From Streptomyces caeruleatus (lineage in GTDB: Bacteria > Actinomycetota > Actinomycetes > Streptomycetales > Streptomycetaceae): 64,000 nucleotides of DNA. The translations under genes were made by a program, and so were the position numbers. The stretch is from the NCBI RefSeq assembly GCF_001514235.1, contig NZ_KQ948930.1, positions 1 through 64,000 on the forward strand, read 5' to 3'. Shown piece by piece: positions 42,668 to 51,187 of the stretch; within the stretch, counting starts at the first letter, position 1, and every line of letters begins with the position of its first letter. The notes below the pieces were generated by a model that was not told the DNA's origin, did not search any database, and saw only the letters and a list, made by a program, of their open reading frames with translations.

Positions 42668-42727
42668 ATGACCAGGAACATCCTGCTCATGAGCCCGTTC
42701 GTGAGCTGTCGCACCCACTGTTGCTGA
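42668..42727 (+). CDS. 19-aa cysteine-rich leader ORF before the sulfonate operon
   Basis: The ORF reads MTRNILLMSPFVSCRTHCC and stops at TGA 42725-42727. Three of its last six codons are Cys (TGT, TGT, TGC). AGGGA lies about 8 nt upstream of the ATG. It sits between the ROK gene and the binding-protein gene in the direction of transcription, 114 nt before the latter. It resembles cysteine-sensing leaders but lacks the RRHVDL core. A TTGACA at 42652-42657 could be a -35 box, in which case transcription might start inside the ORF at an internal ATG. Confidence 0.6.
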   Translation: MTRNILLMSPFVSCRTHCC

Positions 42728-42841
42728 CACGTCGCCGCGTGTGAAGCGCTCATTTCCCGCTGCCTGAATTCCCCTTCTCCGGCTTTTGCCTGCCCGGAAT
42801 TCCGCATGCCTTCTTTCCTTCCGAACTCACGGAGTACTCCC

Positions 42842-43912
42842 ATGCCCACGTCTCCCGTGCCCGGCGTCGACCGACGGCTCTTCCTCACCTCCCTGCTCGG
42901 TGTCACCGCCGCCGGACTCACCGGCCTCACCGGCTGCGCCGGCAGCAGCGCGGCCGCCGGCAGTGAGGGCGCCTCGACCGCTCCGCTCGCCACCAAGGTC
43001 CCCGCCGGGACCAGCCTGAAGATCGCCTCGTACCAGAACGCCCAGCAACTCCAGATCAGACTGGCCAAGTTGGGAGATCCGCCCTTCAAGGTGAGCAACT
43101 GGCTGAACATCGGCGCCGGGCCCGACGTCATCAACGCCTTCCGGGCCGAGTCCCTGGACGTCGCCAACAACGCGGGCATCCCGCCGATCCAGGCGTACTA
43201 CCAGGGCTTCGACGCGAAGATCGTGGCGATCAACATCACCCGCAAGCCCAACTACCTCTTCGCCACCAAGCCGGGCAGCGACATCCGGTCGGTCGGGGAC
43301 TTCAAGGGCAGGCGGCTCGCGTTCTCGCAGGGCCAGGCGCAGGGTGTGGTGCTGCTGCGGGCACTGAAGAAGGCCGGGCTGAAGTACGACGAGGTGGAGC
43401 TGGTCCCGCTGACCAGCAACCAGTTCCTCACCGCCCTGCAGTCCGGCCAGGTCGACATCGCCCCGCTGGCCAACAGCCAGACGCCCGCCTATCTCAAGCA
43501 GTACGAGGGCAAGGGCGCCCGCGTCATCACCACCGACGTCGTCGACCTGCTCAACCTGCTGTGGGCGCCGGTCTCGGTGCTGAACGACTCCGCGAAGGCC
43601 GCCGCCATCGCCGCGTACATCCCGTTCTGGGCGCGGAGCCAGGTGTGGACGTACGAGCACCCGGACGTCTGGAACCGGGAGTTCTACGTCGGGACGCAGA
43701 ACCTGACCCTCCCCCAGGCCGAGGCCATCACCGAGCTCGCCAACAAGCCTCTGTTCCCGCCGAGCTGGGACGAGGCCATCCAGTGGGAGCAGGAGACCGC
43801 GGATCTGCTCGCCGAGGGCGGGTTCGTGAAGAAGTTCGACGTCGGCGAGCTCTTCGACCACCGCTTCGAGGGCATCGCCGCCAAGTCCGTAGCCGCGGAA
43901 TACCGGAGGTGA
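42842..43912 (+). CDS. ssuA: sulfonate-type ABC transporter substrate-binding lipoprotein
   Basis: A 356-aa protein with a twin-arginine-type signal (DRRLFLTSLLGVTAAGLTGL) ending in a lipobox LTGC. The body is of the SsuA/TauA/nitrate-binding class (AFRAESLDVANNAGIPPIQA; GRRLAFSQGQAQGVVLLRAL). It likely captures alkanesulfonates or related organosulfur compounds. ATG 42842 with GGAG upstream is used; an earlier in-frame start 12 codons up is weaker. First gene of the ssuA-ssuC-ssuB operon. Confidence 0.88.
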   Translation: MPTSPVPGVDRRLFLTSLLGVTAAGLTGLTGCAGSSAAAGSEGASTAPLATKVPAGTSLKIASYQNAQQLQIRLAKLGDPPFKVSNWLNIGAGPDVINAFRAESLDVANNAGIPPIQAYYQGFDAKIVAINITRKPNYLFATKPGSDIRSVGDFKGRRLAFSQGQAQGVVLLRALKKAGLKYDEVELVPLTSNQFLTALQSGQVDIAPLANSQTPAYLKQYEGKGARVITTDVVDLLNLLWAPVSVLNDSAKAAAIAAYIPFWARSQVWTYEHPDVWNREFYVGTQNLTLPQAEAITELANKPLFPPSWDEAIQWEQETADLLAEGGFVKKFDVGELFDHRFEGIAAKSVAAEYRR

Positions 43913-43917
43913 CGGCC

Positions 43918-44763
43918 ATGACCACCACGACCGTGACGACCGCACCACCCCTCGCGGAGCCCGATCCGGACCTTCGCGTCCGCCGTCGCCGCTCCCTCTC
44001 CCCCGGCAAGCAGGTCCCGGCCGCCCGGCTCGCCGGCCCCGCGCTCCTCGTCGTGCTGTGGGCCGTGGCGTCGGCCGCCGGGGCGCTGGATCCCGGCGCG
44101 ATCCCGGCGCCCTGGACGGTGGTGGAGTCCGGCGTCCACCTGTGGACCGACGGGACGCTGACCGACGACATCCTGACCTCGCTGCAACGCGCCGGCACCG
44201 GGTTCGTCCTCGGCCTCGCCGCCGGGATCGCCCTCGCGCTGGCGTCCGGGCTCACCCGGACCGGGGAGGCGCTGATCGACGGGACGGTGAACCTCAACCG
44301 GGCGATCCCGACCCTCGGTCTGATCCCGCTGTTCATCCTCTGGCTGGGCATCGGCGAGACCTTCAAGATCGCGATCATCGCCATCGTCGTCTACATCCCG
44401 ATCTACCTCAACACCCATGCGGCGCTGTCCGGCATCGACAGCCGGTTCGTCGAACTCGCCGAGGTGCAGGGGCTGAACCGGATCCAGTTCATCCGGCAGA
44501 TCGTCATCCCCGGCGCACTGCCCGGCTTCTTCGTCGGACTGCGGCTCGGGGTGACCGGCTCCTGGCTGGGTCTGGTGGTGCTGGAGCAGATCAACGCCAC
44601 CAGCGGGCTCGGCTACATGATGTTCCAGGCGCAGAACTACGGCCAGACGGACGTCATCCTCGTCGGCCTCGTCGTCTACGGCATCTTCGGCCTGATCTCC
44701 GACAGCACGGTCCGCATCATCGAACGGAGGGTGCTGTCGTGGCGCCGCACACTGAGCAGCTGA
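43918..44763 (+). CDS. ssuC: sulfonate-type ABC transporter permease
   Basis: A 281-aa protein with about six helices after a polar N-terminus. The EAA loop is FVELAEVQGLNRIQFIRQIV, and the family block is NLNRAIPTLGLIPLFILWLG. ATG 43918-43920 follows the ssuA stop by 5 nt, with GGAGGTGA across the junction. It forms the membrane channel with SsuB. Confidence 0.93.
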   Translation: MTTTTVTTAPPLAEPDPDLRVRRRRSLSPGKQVPAARLAGPALLVVLWAVASAAGALDPGAIPAPWTVVESGVHLWTDGTLTDDILTSLQRAGTGFVLGLAAGIALALASGLTRTGEALIDGTVNLNRAIPTLGLIPLFILWLGIGETFKIAIIAIVVYIPIYLNTHAALSGIDSRFVELAEVQGLNRIQFIRQIVIPGALPGFFVGLRLGVTGSWLGLVVLEQINATSGLGYMMFQAQNYGQTDVILVGLVVYGIFGLISDSTVRIIERRVLSWRRTLSS

Positions 44764-45449
44764 CCCGTCCCGCCGTCCAGCTGCGCGGGCTGACCCGCTC
44801 CTTCGACGGCCGTACGGTCCTCGACGGCATCGACCTCGATCTGCCGGCCGGGCAGTTCACCGCGCTGCTCGGGCACAGCGGGTCCGGCAAGAGCACGCTG
44901 TTGCGGGCCGTCGCGGGCCTCGACCACCGGGTGACCGGCAGCGGGCGGCTCTCCGCTCCCGAGCGGGTGTCCGTGGTGTTCCAGGACTCGCGGCTGCTGC
45001 CCTGGCGGCGGGTCCTGGACAACGTCCTCCTCGGGCTGGACGGCAAGGACGCGGAGCGCAAGGGGCGCGAGGCGCTCGAAGAGGTCGGGCTGAAGGGTCG
45101 TGAGCGTGCCTGGCCGAGTGAGCTGTCCGGCGGGGAGGCCCAGCGGGCGGCGCTGGCCCGGTCGCTGGTGCGGGAGCCGGAGCTGCTGTTGGCCGACGAG
45201 CCGTTCGGGGCGTTGGACGCGCTGACCCGGATCAAGATGCACAACCTGCTGCGGGAGCTGTGGGAGCGGCATCGGCCGTCGGTGCTGCTGGTCACGCATG
45301 ACGTGGACGAGGCGATCGTGCTGGCGGACCGGGTGCTGGAGCGGGGGCGGATCGGGCTGGATCTGACCATCGACCGGGACGCTCGGGCGCGCGGCGAGTA
45401 CCGGGTGCGGCTGCTTGCGGCGCTGGGGGTGACCGAGGACGTCAGGTGA
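44739..45449 (+). CDS. ssuB: sulfonate-type ABC transporter ATPase
   Basis: A 236-aa ATPase from GTG 44739-44741, with GGAGG about 9 nt upstream and a 25-nt overlap with ssuC. Walker A GHSGSGKST, Q-loop VVFQDSRLLPW, signature LSGGEAQRAA, Walker B LLLADEPFGALDA and switch His in LLVTHDVDEA are all canonical. It powers import with SsuC and SsuA. Confidence 0.94.
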   Translation: MAPHTEQLTRPAVQLRGLTRSFDGRTVLDGIDLDLPAGQFTALLGHSGSGKSTLLRAVAGLDHRVTGSGRLSAPERVSVVFQDSRLLPWRRVLDNVLLGLDGKDAERKGREALEEVGLKGRERAWPSELSGGEAQRAALARSLVREPELLLADEPFGALDALTRIKMHNLLRELWERHRPSVLLVTHDVDEAIVLADRVLERGRIGLDLTIDRDARARGEYRVRLLAALGVTEDVR

Positions 45450-45472
45450 GCGCCGGTCGCCGTGGGCTCGGG

Positions 45473-45616
45473 CGGTTTTCGCCCCCGCCGCCCCGACCCG
45501 TCCCATCCCATCCCATCCCTGAAGGGGCTCCGCCCCTTCGACCCCGCCAAGGGGCTTCGCCCCCTGGACCCCCTATCGGCCTTCGGCCTCGTCCTCGAAC
45601 GCCGGACGGGCTGAAA
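45473..45616. repeat. composite dispersed repeat, copy C
   Basis: Same blocks as copy A, with CATCC expanded to three tandem units (CCCATCCCATCCCATCCC). The end unit is CCTCGTCCTCGAACGCCGGA plus CGGGCTGAAAA. It lies between ssuB and the monooxygenase gene. Confidence 0.9.
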
Positions 45617-45638
45617 AGCACTGCAGCGAAGGACAGCC

Positions 45639-46979
45639 ATGCCCCGCCAACTCCATCTCAACGCCTTCCTCATGAACACCGGCCACCACGAGGCCTCCTG
45701 GCGGCTCCCCGAGAGCGACCCGTACGCGCACGTCTCCCTGGCCCACTACGTCAACCTGGCCCGCGTCGCCGAACGCGGCACCTTCGACTCCCTCTTCCTC
45801 GCCGACGGCCCGCAGCTGTGGAGCAACCTCGCCCAGCGGCCGGCCGGCGCTCTGGAGCCGCTCACGCTGCTCACCGCGCTGGCGACCGCCACCGAGCACA
45901 TCGGGCTGATCGCGACCGCGTCCACCTCCTACAACTCGCCCTACAACCTGGCCCGGAAGTTCGCCTCGCTGGACATCATCAGCGGCGGCCGGGCGGGCTG
46001 GAACATCGTCACCACGGCAGGAGCGGAGGCCGCCCGGAACTTCGGTCTGGAGGCGGAGCCGGCGCACGCCGAGCGGTATGCCCGGGCCGCCGAGTTCCTG
46101 GACGTCGCCCTGAAGCTCTGGGACAGCTGGGAGGACGACGCGATCGTCGGTGACAAGGCGGCCGGCGTGTGGGGCGACGACGCCAAGATCCATCCGCCCC
46201 GGCACCAGGGGACGTACTTCAGTGTCGGCGGCGCCCTCAACGTCCCCCGCACGCCGCAGGGTTACCCGCTGCTCGTGCAGGCGGGGTCGAGCGAGGACGG
46301 CAAGGTGTTCGCCGCCCGGTACGCGGAGGCGGTGTTCACCGCGCAGCAGACGATCGAGGACGCGCGGGCCTTCTACGCCGACCTCAAGGCGCGTACGGCG
46401 GCGGCCGGCCGCGACCCCGAGCACATCAAGGTGCTGCCCGGCATCGTCCCGGTGATCGGCTCGACGCAGGCCGAGGCGCGGGCGCTGGAGCAGACCCTGG
46501 AGGACCACATCGTGTACACGCACGGCGTGGACCGGCTGGAGAACCTTCTGCAACTGCCCTCCGGCGCACTGGAGTTGGATGGCCAACTCCCTGCCGACCT
46601 GCCGCCCGAGGACGCCATCGAGGGCGCCAAGAGCCGCTACACGCTCGTGGTGGAGCTGGCCCGGCGCGAGCAGCTCACCGTGCGGCAGCTGATCGGGCGG
46701 CTCGGCGGCGGGCGCGGTCATCTCACCTTCGCCGGTACGCCCGAGCAGGTCGCCGACGCCATCGAGACCTGGTTCACCCAGGGCGCCGCCGACGGCTTCA
46801 ACATCATGCCGCCGGTCCTGCCGTCCGGCCTGGACGCCTTCGTCGACCACGTCGTCCCGATCCTGCGCGCCCGCGGGCTGCTCCGCGCGGAGTACGGCCC
46901 GCGCACGACCCTGCGCGAGCGCTACGGCCTGCCGCGCCCCGCCAACCAGCACGTCAGCCCCGAACTCGCCACCGTCTGA
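45639..46979 (+). CDS. NtaA/SnaA/DszA-type FMN-dependent monooxygenase
   Basis: A 446-aa luciferase-like enzyme of the NtaA/SnaA/SoxA/DszA group, which uses reduced FMN and oxygen to cleave nitrogen- or sulfur-containing organics. Blocks include FLADGPQLW, YNSPYNLARKFASLDIISGG and RAGWNIVTTAGAEAARNFG. In this context it probably desulfonates an imported compound. A flavin reductase is not adjacent. It lies 189 nt after ssuB with repeat copy C between. Confidence 0.9.
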   Translation: MPRQLHLNAFLMNTGHHEASWRLPESDPYAHVSLAHYVNLARVAERGTFDSLFLADGPQLWSNLAQRPAGALEPLTLLTALATATEHIGLIATASTSYNSPYNLARKFASLDIISGGRAGWNIVTTAGAEAARNFGLEAEPAHAERYARAAEFLDVALKLWDSWEDDAIVGDKAAGVWGDDAKIHPPRHQGTYFSVGGALNVPRTPQGYPLLVQAGSSEDGKVFAARYAEAVFTAQQTIEDARAFYADLKARTAAAGRDPEHIKVLPGIVPVIGSTQAEARALEQTLEDHIVYTHGVDRLENLLQLPSGALELDGQLPADLPPEDAIEGAKSRYTLVVELARREQLTVRQLIGRLGGGRGHLTFAGTPEQVADAIETWFTQGAADGFNIMPPVLPSGLDAFVDHVVPILRARGLLRAEYGPRTTLRERYGLPRPANQHVSPELATV

Positions 46980-46984
46980 CCCGA

Positions 46985-47067
46985 ACTCGCCCCCGCCGCC
47001 CCTACCCGTCCCATCCTCCTGGGGCTCCGCCCCAGACCCCGCTCCTCAAACGCCGGAGTGGCTGAAT
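46985..47067. repeat. composite dispersed repeat, copy D (short form)
   Basis: CTCGCCCCCGCCGCCCCTAC, CGTCCCATCC, one small hairpin (CTGGGGC-TCC-GCCCCAG) and the end CTCAAACGCCGGAGTGGCTG. The second hairpin block is missing. Confidence 0.88.
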
Positions 47068-47088
47068 CGGAACCGAAAGGCCTCTTCC

Positions 47089-48009
47089 ATGTCCATCGAG
47101 ATCCGCAAGATCACCGCGAACATCGGCGCCCGCGTCTCCGGCGTCGACATCTCCCAGCCGCTCGACGAGGGGACCTCCACCGCCCTGCGCGAGGCCCTCA
47201 ACACCCACAAGGCCCTCGTCTTCGACGACGTGAACCTCGACGACGAGACCCAGCAGGCCTTCGTCCGGCACTTCGGCGACGTCACCACCGCCCATCCGAC
47301 GGTCTCCTCCGTCGCCGGCGTCCCGAACGTCCTGCCCGTCGACAGCGAACGCGGCCGCGCCGCCAACCACTGGCACACCGACGTCACCTTCGTCCTCACC
47401 CCCCCGCAGGCCACCACCCTGCGCAGCGTCACGATCCCGCCGTACGGCGGCGAGACCCTGATCGCCAGCTCGGCGGCCGCCTACCGCAATCTGCCCGAGC
47501 CGCTGCGCCAGTTCGCCGACACGCTGTGGGCGGAGCACACCAACGACTACGACTACGCCGTACCGGACGAGGAGATCGACGACGAACAGGCCGCCCAGCG
47601 CGCCCAGTTCACCTCCATCAAATACCGCACGGTCCACCCCGTGGTCCGCGTCCACCCGCTGACCGGTGAGCGCGGGCTGTTCATCGGCGGGTTCGCGCAG
47701 CGGATCGTGGGTCTCTCGCCGGGCGAGTCCCGCAAGATCCTCGACCTGCTCCAGGCGTACGTCACCCGGCCGGAGAACGTCCTGCGGCACCGCTGGTCGG
47801 AGAACCAGCTGGTCGTCTTCGACAACCGGATCACCCAGCACTACGCCATCGACAACTACGACGGCCTGCCGCGCCGCCTGCACCGGGTGACCGTCGCGGG
47901 CGACGTGCCGGTCGGCGTGGAGGGCAAGGAGAGCTACTCGATCGAGGGCGACGCCTCGCACTACACGTCGGTCGCCGCGCCGGTCGCCGCCCCGGCCGCC
48001 GCCGCGTAG
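47089..48009 (+). CDS. tauD: TauD/TfdA-family 2-oxoglutarate dioxygenase
   Basis: A 306-aa non-haem Fe(II) enzyme that hydroxylates the carbon next to the sulfonate, releasing sulfite. Iron ligands: His96 and Asp98 (HWHTDVTF) and the distal His near 250 (RITQHYAID). The 2-oxoglutarate-binding Arg is near 262 (RRLHRVTVAG). It is a TauD-like alkylsulfonate or taurine dioxygenase; the precise substrate is uncertain. Last gene of the sulfur cluster, followed by a terminator. Confidence 0.93.
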   Translation: MSIEIRKITANIGARVSGVDISQPLDEGTSTALREALNTHKALVFDDVNLDDETQQAFVRHFGDVTTAHPTVSSVAGVPNVLPVDSERGRAANHWHTDVTFVLTPPQATTLRSVTIPPYGGETLIASSAAAYRNLPEPLRQFADTLWAEHTNDYDYAVPDEEIDDEQAAQRAQFTSIKYRTVHPVVRVHPLTGERGLFIGGFAQRIVGLSPGESRKILDLLQAYVTRPENVLRHRWSENQLVVFDNRITQHYAIDNYDGLPRRLHRVTVAGDVPVGVEGKESYSIEGDASHYTSVAAPVAAPAAAA

Positions 48010-48048
48010 TCACCGCGTCACCTACAGTGCGGCGAGTGTCCGCATAGT

Positions 48049-48100
48049 GGGCAGCCTCTCCTTCTGAGCGGGGAGGCTGCCCAGACTGTGGGCGTTTTTT
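48049..48100 (+). terminator. terminator of tauD
   Basis: A 13-bp stem, arms 48049-48061 and 48070-48082, then a run of six T at 48095-48100. Confidence 0.85.
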
Positions 48101-48130
48101 GCCCTCTCACGCATTGGACGAGCCGCGCCC

Positions 48131-49519
48131 ATGCCCCACTCCACCGCTCAGGCGCCCCCGCAGGCGGACGACGTCTCCCTGTCCCACGGCCTCAAGCAGC
48201 GTCACCTGTCGATGATCGCCCTCGGCGGCGTCATCGGCGCGGGTCTCTTCGTCGGCTCCGGCGCCGGTATCGCCGCCGCCGGCCCCTCGATCGTCATCGC
48301 CTATGTGATCTCCGGTCTCCTCGTGATGCTGGTGATGCGGATGCTCGGCGAGATGTCGGCCGCGTACCCCTCCTCCGGCTCCTTCTCCGCGCACGCCGAG
48401 CGGGCGATCGGCCCGTGGGCGGGCTTCACGGCCGGCTGGTCGTTCTGGGTGCTCCTCTGTACGGCCGTCGGCCTGGAGGGCATCGGAGCCGCGAAGATCG
48501 TCACGACCTGGCTGCCGCACACGCCCGAGTGGGCCTGGGTGGCCCTGTTCATGGTCGTCTTCTGCGGCGCGAACCTGGCGGCCGTGAAGAACTTCGGCGA
48601 GTTCGAGTTCTGGTTCGCGGCACTGAAGGTGGGCGCGATCGGGCTGTTCCTGGTGCTGGGCGGGCTGGCCATCGCGGGCGTCCTGCCGGGCACGGACGCC
48701 CCGGGCACCGCGAACCTCACGGGCGCGGGCGGCTTCCTGCCGCACGGCACCGAGGGCCTGATCATCGGCCTGCTGGCCTCCGTCTTCGCCTACGGCGGCA
48801 TGGAGACGGTCACCATCGCGGCCGCCGAGTCGGAGAACCCGGTCAGCGGCGTGGCGAGCGCGGTCCGCACGGCCATGTGGCGGATCGCCCTCTTCTACAT
48901 CGGCTCGATGGCGGTCGTCGTCACCCTCGTCCCGTGGGACTCCAAGGAGGTCGTCGAGAAGGGCCCGTACGTCGCCACCCTCGACCACCTCGGCATCCCC
49001 GGCGCCGGCCAAGTGATGAACGTGGTGGTCCTGGTCGCCCTGCTGAGCGCCATGAACGCCAACATCTACGGCTCCTCACGGATCGCGTACTCCCTCGTCC
49101 AGCGCGGCCAGGGTCCGAAGACGCTGGGCCGGGTGTCGGGCGGCGTGCCGCGCATCGCGGTGCTCGCCTCCTCCGTCTTCGGCTTCGTGTGCGTCGCCCT
49201 GTCCTACTGGCGGCCGGACGACGTCTTCCCCTGGCTGCTGAACATGATCGGCGCGGTCATCCTCGTCGTCTGGATCTTCATCGCCGTCTCCCAGCTGCGG
49301 CTGCGCGGCCGCCTGGAGCGCGAGGCACCGGAGAAGCTGGTCGTGCGGATGTGGGCGTTCCCCGTGCTCACCTGGGTGGCGCTGGCCGGCATGGCGGCGA
49401 TCTTCGTCCTCATGGCGCGGGAACCCGACACGCGGGTGCAGCTGTACTCGACGGGCGGGATGACGGTGTTCCTGGCGGTCGCCGGTTACGCGTGGCAGCG
49501 GGCGCGCGCCCGGAGCTGA
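48131..49519 (+). CDS. amino acid permease, paralog of the one at 33.9 kb
   Basis: A 462-aa APC-superfamily transporter with about 12 helices. GLKQRHLSMIALGGVIGAGL and SYWRPDDVFPWLLNMIGAVI are typical of the amino-acid transporter family. Its sequence closely follows the permease at 33907-35379, including EAPEKLVVRMW, so one arose by duplication or both by lineage. Substrate unknown. It could be cotranscribed with neither the sulfur cluster (terminator upstream) nor sodF (terminator downstream). Confidence 0.92.
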   Translation: MPHSTAQAPPQADDVSLSHGLKQRHLSMIALGGVIGAGLFVGSGAGIAAAGPSIVIAYVISGLLVMLVMRMLGEMSAAYPSSGSFSAHAERAIGPWAGFTAGWSFWVLLCTAVGLEGIGAAKIVTTWLPHTPEWAWVALFMVVFCGANLAAVKNFGEFEFWFAALKVGAIGLFLVLGGLAIAGVLPGTDAPGTANLTGAGGFLPHGTEGLIIGLLASVFAYGGMETVTIAAAESENPVSGVASAVRTAMWRIALFYIGSMAVVVTLVPWDSKEVVEKGPYVATLDHLGIPGAGQVMNVVVLVALLSAMNANIYGSSRIAYSLVQRGQGPKTLGRVSGGVPRIAVLASSVFGFVCVALSYWRPDDVFPWLLNMIGAVILVVWIFIAVSQLRLRGRLEREAPEKLVVRMWAFPVLTWVALAGMAAIFVLMAREPDTRVQLYSTGGMTVFLAVAGYAWQRARARS

Positions 49520-49535
49520 CGCCGCCCTCCCGGCG

Positions 49536-49570
49536 AAAGGGCCCCCATGTGATCCACATGGGGGCCTTTT
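49536..49570 (+). terminator. terminator of the permease gene
   Basis: Arms 49536-49551 and 49555-49570 give a 16-bp stem with one wobble pair, ending in TTTT. It directly precedes the sodF promoter. Confidence 0.85.
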
Positions 49571-49579
49571 GCTGTTAGC

Positions 49580-49608
49580 TTGTTGTTGCAAGCTACTTGC
49601 AATAAAAG
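49580..49608 (+). promoter_or_regulatory. sodF promoter with Nur box in the spacer
   Basis: TTGCAA-GCTAC-TTGCAA at 49586-49602 matches the Nur (nickel-uptake regulator) box. It fills exactly the 17-bp space between a -35 TTGTTG (49580-49585) and a -10 TAAAAG (49603-49608). Nur with nickel would block RNA polymerase, as known for sodF in S. coelicolor. Confidence 0.82.
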
Positions 49609-49626
49609 CTTCTGAGGGGACCCTTC

Positions 49627-50268
49627 ATGCCCGTCTACACACTCCCGGAACTGCCGTACGACTACTCCGCGCTGGCGCCGGTGATCAGCCCCGAGATCAT
49701 CGAACTGCACCACGACAAGCACCACGCGGCCTACGTCAAGGGCGCCAACGACACGCTGGAGCAGCTGGCGGAGGCGCGGGACAAGGAGCAGTGGGGGTCG
49801 ATCAACGGTCTGGAGAAGAACCTGGCCTTCCACCTGTCCGGGCACATCCTGCACAGCATCTACTGGCAGAACATGACCGGTTCCGGTGGCGGCGAGCCGC
49901 TCGCGGCCGACGGTGTGGGCGACCTGGCGGACGCGATCACCGAGTCGTTCGGGTCGTTCGCGGGCTTCAAGGCGCAGCTGACCAAGGCCGCCGCGACCAC
50001 GCAGGGCTCCGGCTGGGGCGTGCTGGCGTACGAGCCGCTGAGCGGGCGGCTGATCGTCGAGCAGGTCTACGACCACCAGGGCAACGTCGGCCAGGGCGCC
50101 ACGCCGATCCTCGTGTTCGACGCCTGGGAGCACGCCTTCTACCTCCAGTACAAGAACCAGAAGGTCGACTTCATCGACGCCATGTGGGCCGTCGTCAACT
50201 GGCAGGACGTGGCCCGGCGTTACGAGGCCGCCAAGTCCCGTGCCGACGTCCTGCTGCTCGCGCCGTAA
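49627..50268 (+). CDS. sodF: iron superoxide dismutase
   Basis: A 213-aa Fe/Mn-type SOD. Metal ligands by alignment: His28 (ELHHDKHHAAY), His76 (LHSIYW), Asp165 and His169 (LVFDAWEHAFYLQY). Removes superoxide when nickel is scarce and the Ni-SOD is off. The ATG is preceded by GAGGGGA. The Nur-box promoter supports the Fe-SOD assignment over Mn-SOD. Confidence 0.95.
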   Translation: MPVYTLPELPYDYSALAPVISPEIIELHHDKHHAAYVKGANDTLEQLAEARDKEQWGSINGLEKNLAFHLSGHILHSIYWQNMTGSGGGEPLAADGVGDLADAITESFGSFAGFKAQLTKAAATTQGSGWGVLAYEPLSGRLIVEQVYDHQGNVGQGATPILVFDAWEHAFYLQYKNQKVDFIDAMWAVVNWQDVARRYEAAKSRADVLLLAP

Positions 50269-50333
50269 CGGCACACCCCCGCGTCCTGCCTCGTGATCGT
50301 CTTCTCACCCTCACGAACGGCAGGCGGAATGAA

Positions 50334-50370
50334 GGAAACCCCCGCGAGGACGTGACTCGCGGGGGTTTCC
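50334..50370. terminator. terminator between sodF and the methyltransferase gene
   Basis: Perfect 15-bp stem, arms 50334-50348 and 50356-50370, with a 7-nt loop, between convergent genes. Confidence 0.88.
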
Positions 50371-50395
50371 GCGTACGGGGAGCGCGGGGCGGGCG

Positions 50396-51175
50396 TCAGG
50401 GCTTGCGGCCCAGGGCGCCGTGCTGGCCGATCGGCCGGGGCTCCTCGTCGCCCGGCTCGGGGTGCCACAGCGGGACCGAGACGAGGCCCGGTTCCACCAG
50501 GTCCAGGCCGTCGAAGTAGGCGGCGATCTGGTCGACGGGCCGCAGGAAGTACGGGACCGCGCCGGTCTCGTTGTAGGCGTCCTGGGCCTGCTCGTACGCC
50601 GGGTCGGTGCCCCGGGAGCCCTCGTTGAGGGAGAGGTAGCTGCCGGAGGGCAGACCGGCCAGCAGACGGCGGACGATGTCGCGGGCCAGGTCGTAGTCGG
50701 CGATGTGGCCGAGGATGCCGCTGAGGATCAGAGCCGTGGGCCGGGACAGGTCGAGCGTCCGGGACGCCGCGGAGAGGATCTTCTCCGGCTCGTAGACGCT
50801 CAGGTCCTCGTACGCCGTCACACCCTCGGGCGTCGAGGTCAGCAGGGCGCGGGCGTGCGCCAGCACCAGCGGGTCGTTGTCGACGTAGACGATCTTCGAC
50901 TCGGGGGCGAGGCGCTGGGCCACCTCGTGGGTGTTGTCGACGGTGGGCAGGCCCGTGCCGACGTCGAGGAACTGCCGTACGCCCGCCTCCGTGACCAAGT
51001 ACCGGATGCTGCGGCCGAGGAAGGCACGGCTGCTGCGGGCGATGGTGACGATGCCGGGGAAGACGGCGGTGTAGGCGTCGCCGGCCGCCTCGTCCACGGG
51101 GTAGTTGTCCTTGCCGCCCAGCCAGTAGTTCCAGATGCGGGCCGAGTGCGGTACCGAGGTGTCGATCTCCGTCAT
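50396..51175 (-). CDS. SAM-dependent methyltransferase, DUF574 family
   Basis: A 259-aa protein of the Methyltransf_19 (DUF574) family, very expanded in Streptomyces. The start PHSARIWNYWLGGKDNYPVD is diagnostic. SAM binding: QFLDVGTGLPTVDNTHEVA and IVYVDNDPLVLAHARALL. The substrate is unknown for the family. It is followed upstream by the histidine phosphatase on the same strand, 12 nt away, so they may be one operon. Confidence 0.93.
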   Translation of the reverse strand: MTEIDTSVPHSARIWNYWLGGKDNYPVDEAAGDAYTAVFPGIVTIARSSRAFLGRSIRYLVTEAGVRQFLDVGTGLPTVDNTHEVAQRLAPESKIVYVDNDPLVLAHARALLTSTPEGVTAYEDLSVYEPEKILSAASRTLDLSRPTALILSGILGHIADYDLARDIVRRLLAGLPSGSYLSLNEGSRGTDPAYEQAQDAYNETGAVPYFLRPVDQIAAYFDGLDLVEPGLVSVPLWHPEPGDEEPRPIGQHGALGRKP

Positions 51176-51187
51176 GTCCCCATGGTG

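Noticed and set aside
42726..42742. Hairpin ACACG/CGTGT after the second leader as an attenuator
   Set aside because: Only 5 bp and no competing partner found, so no alternative-structure model can be supported.
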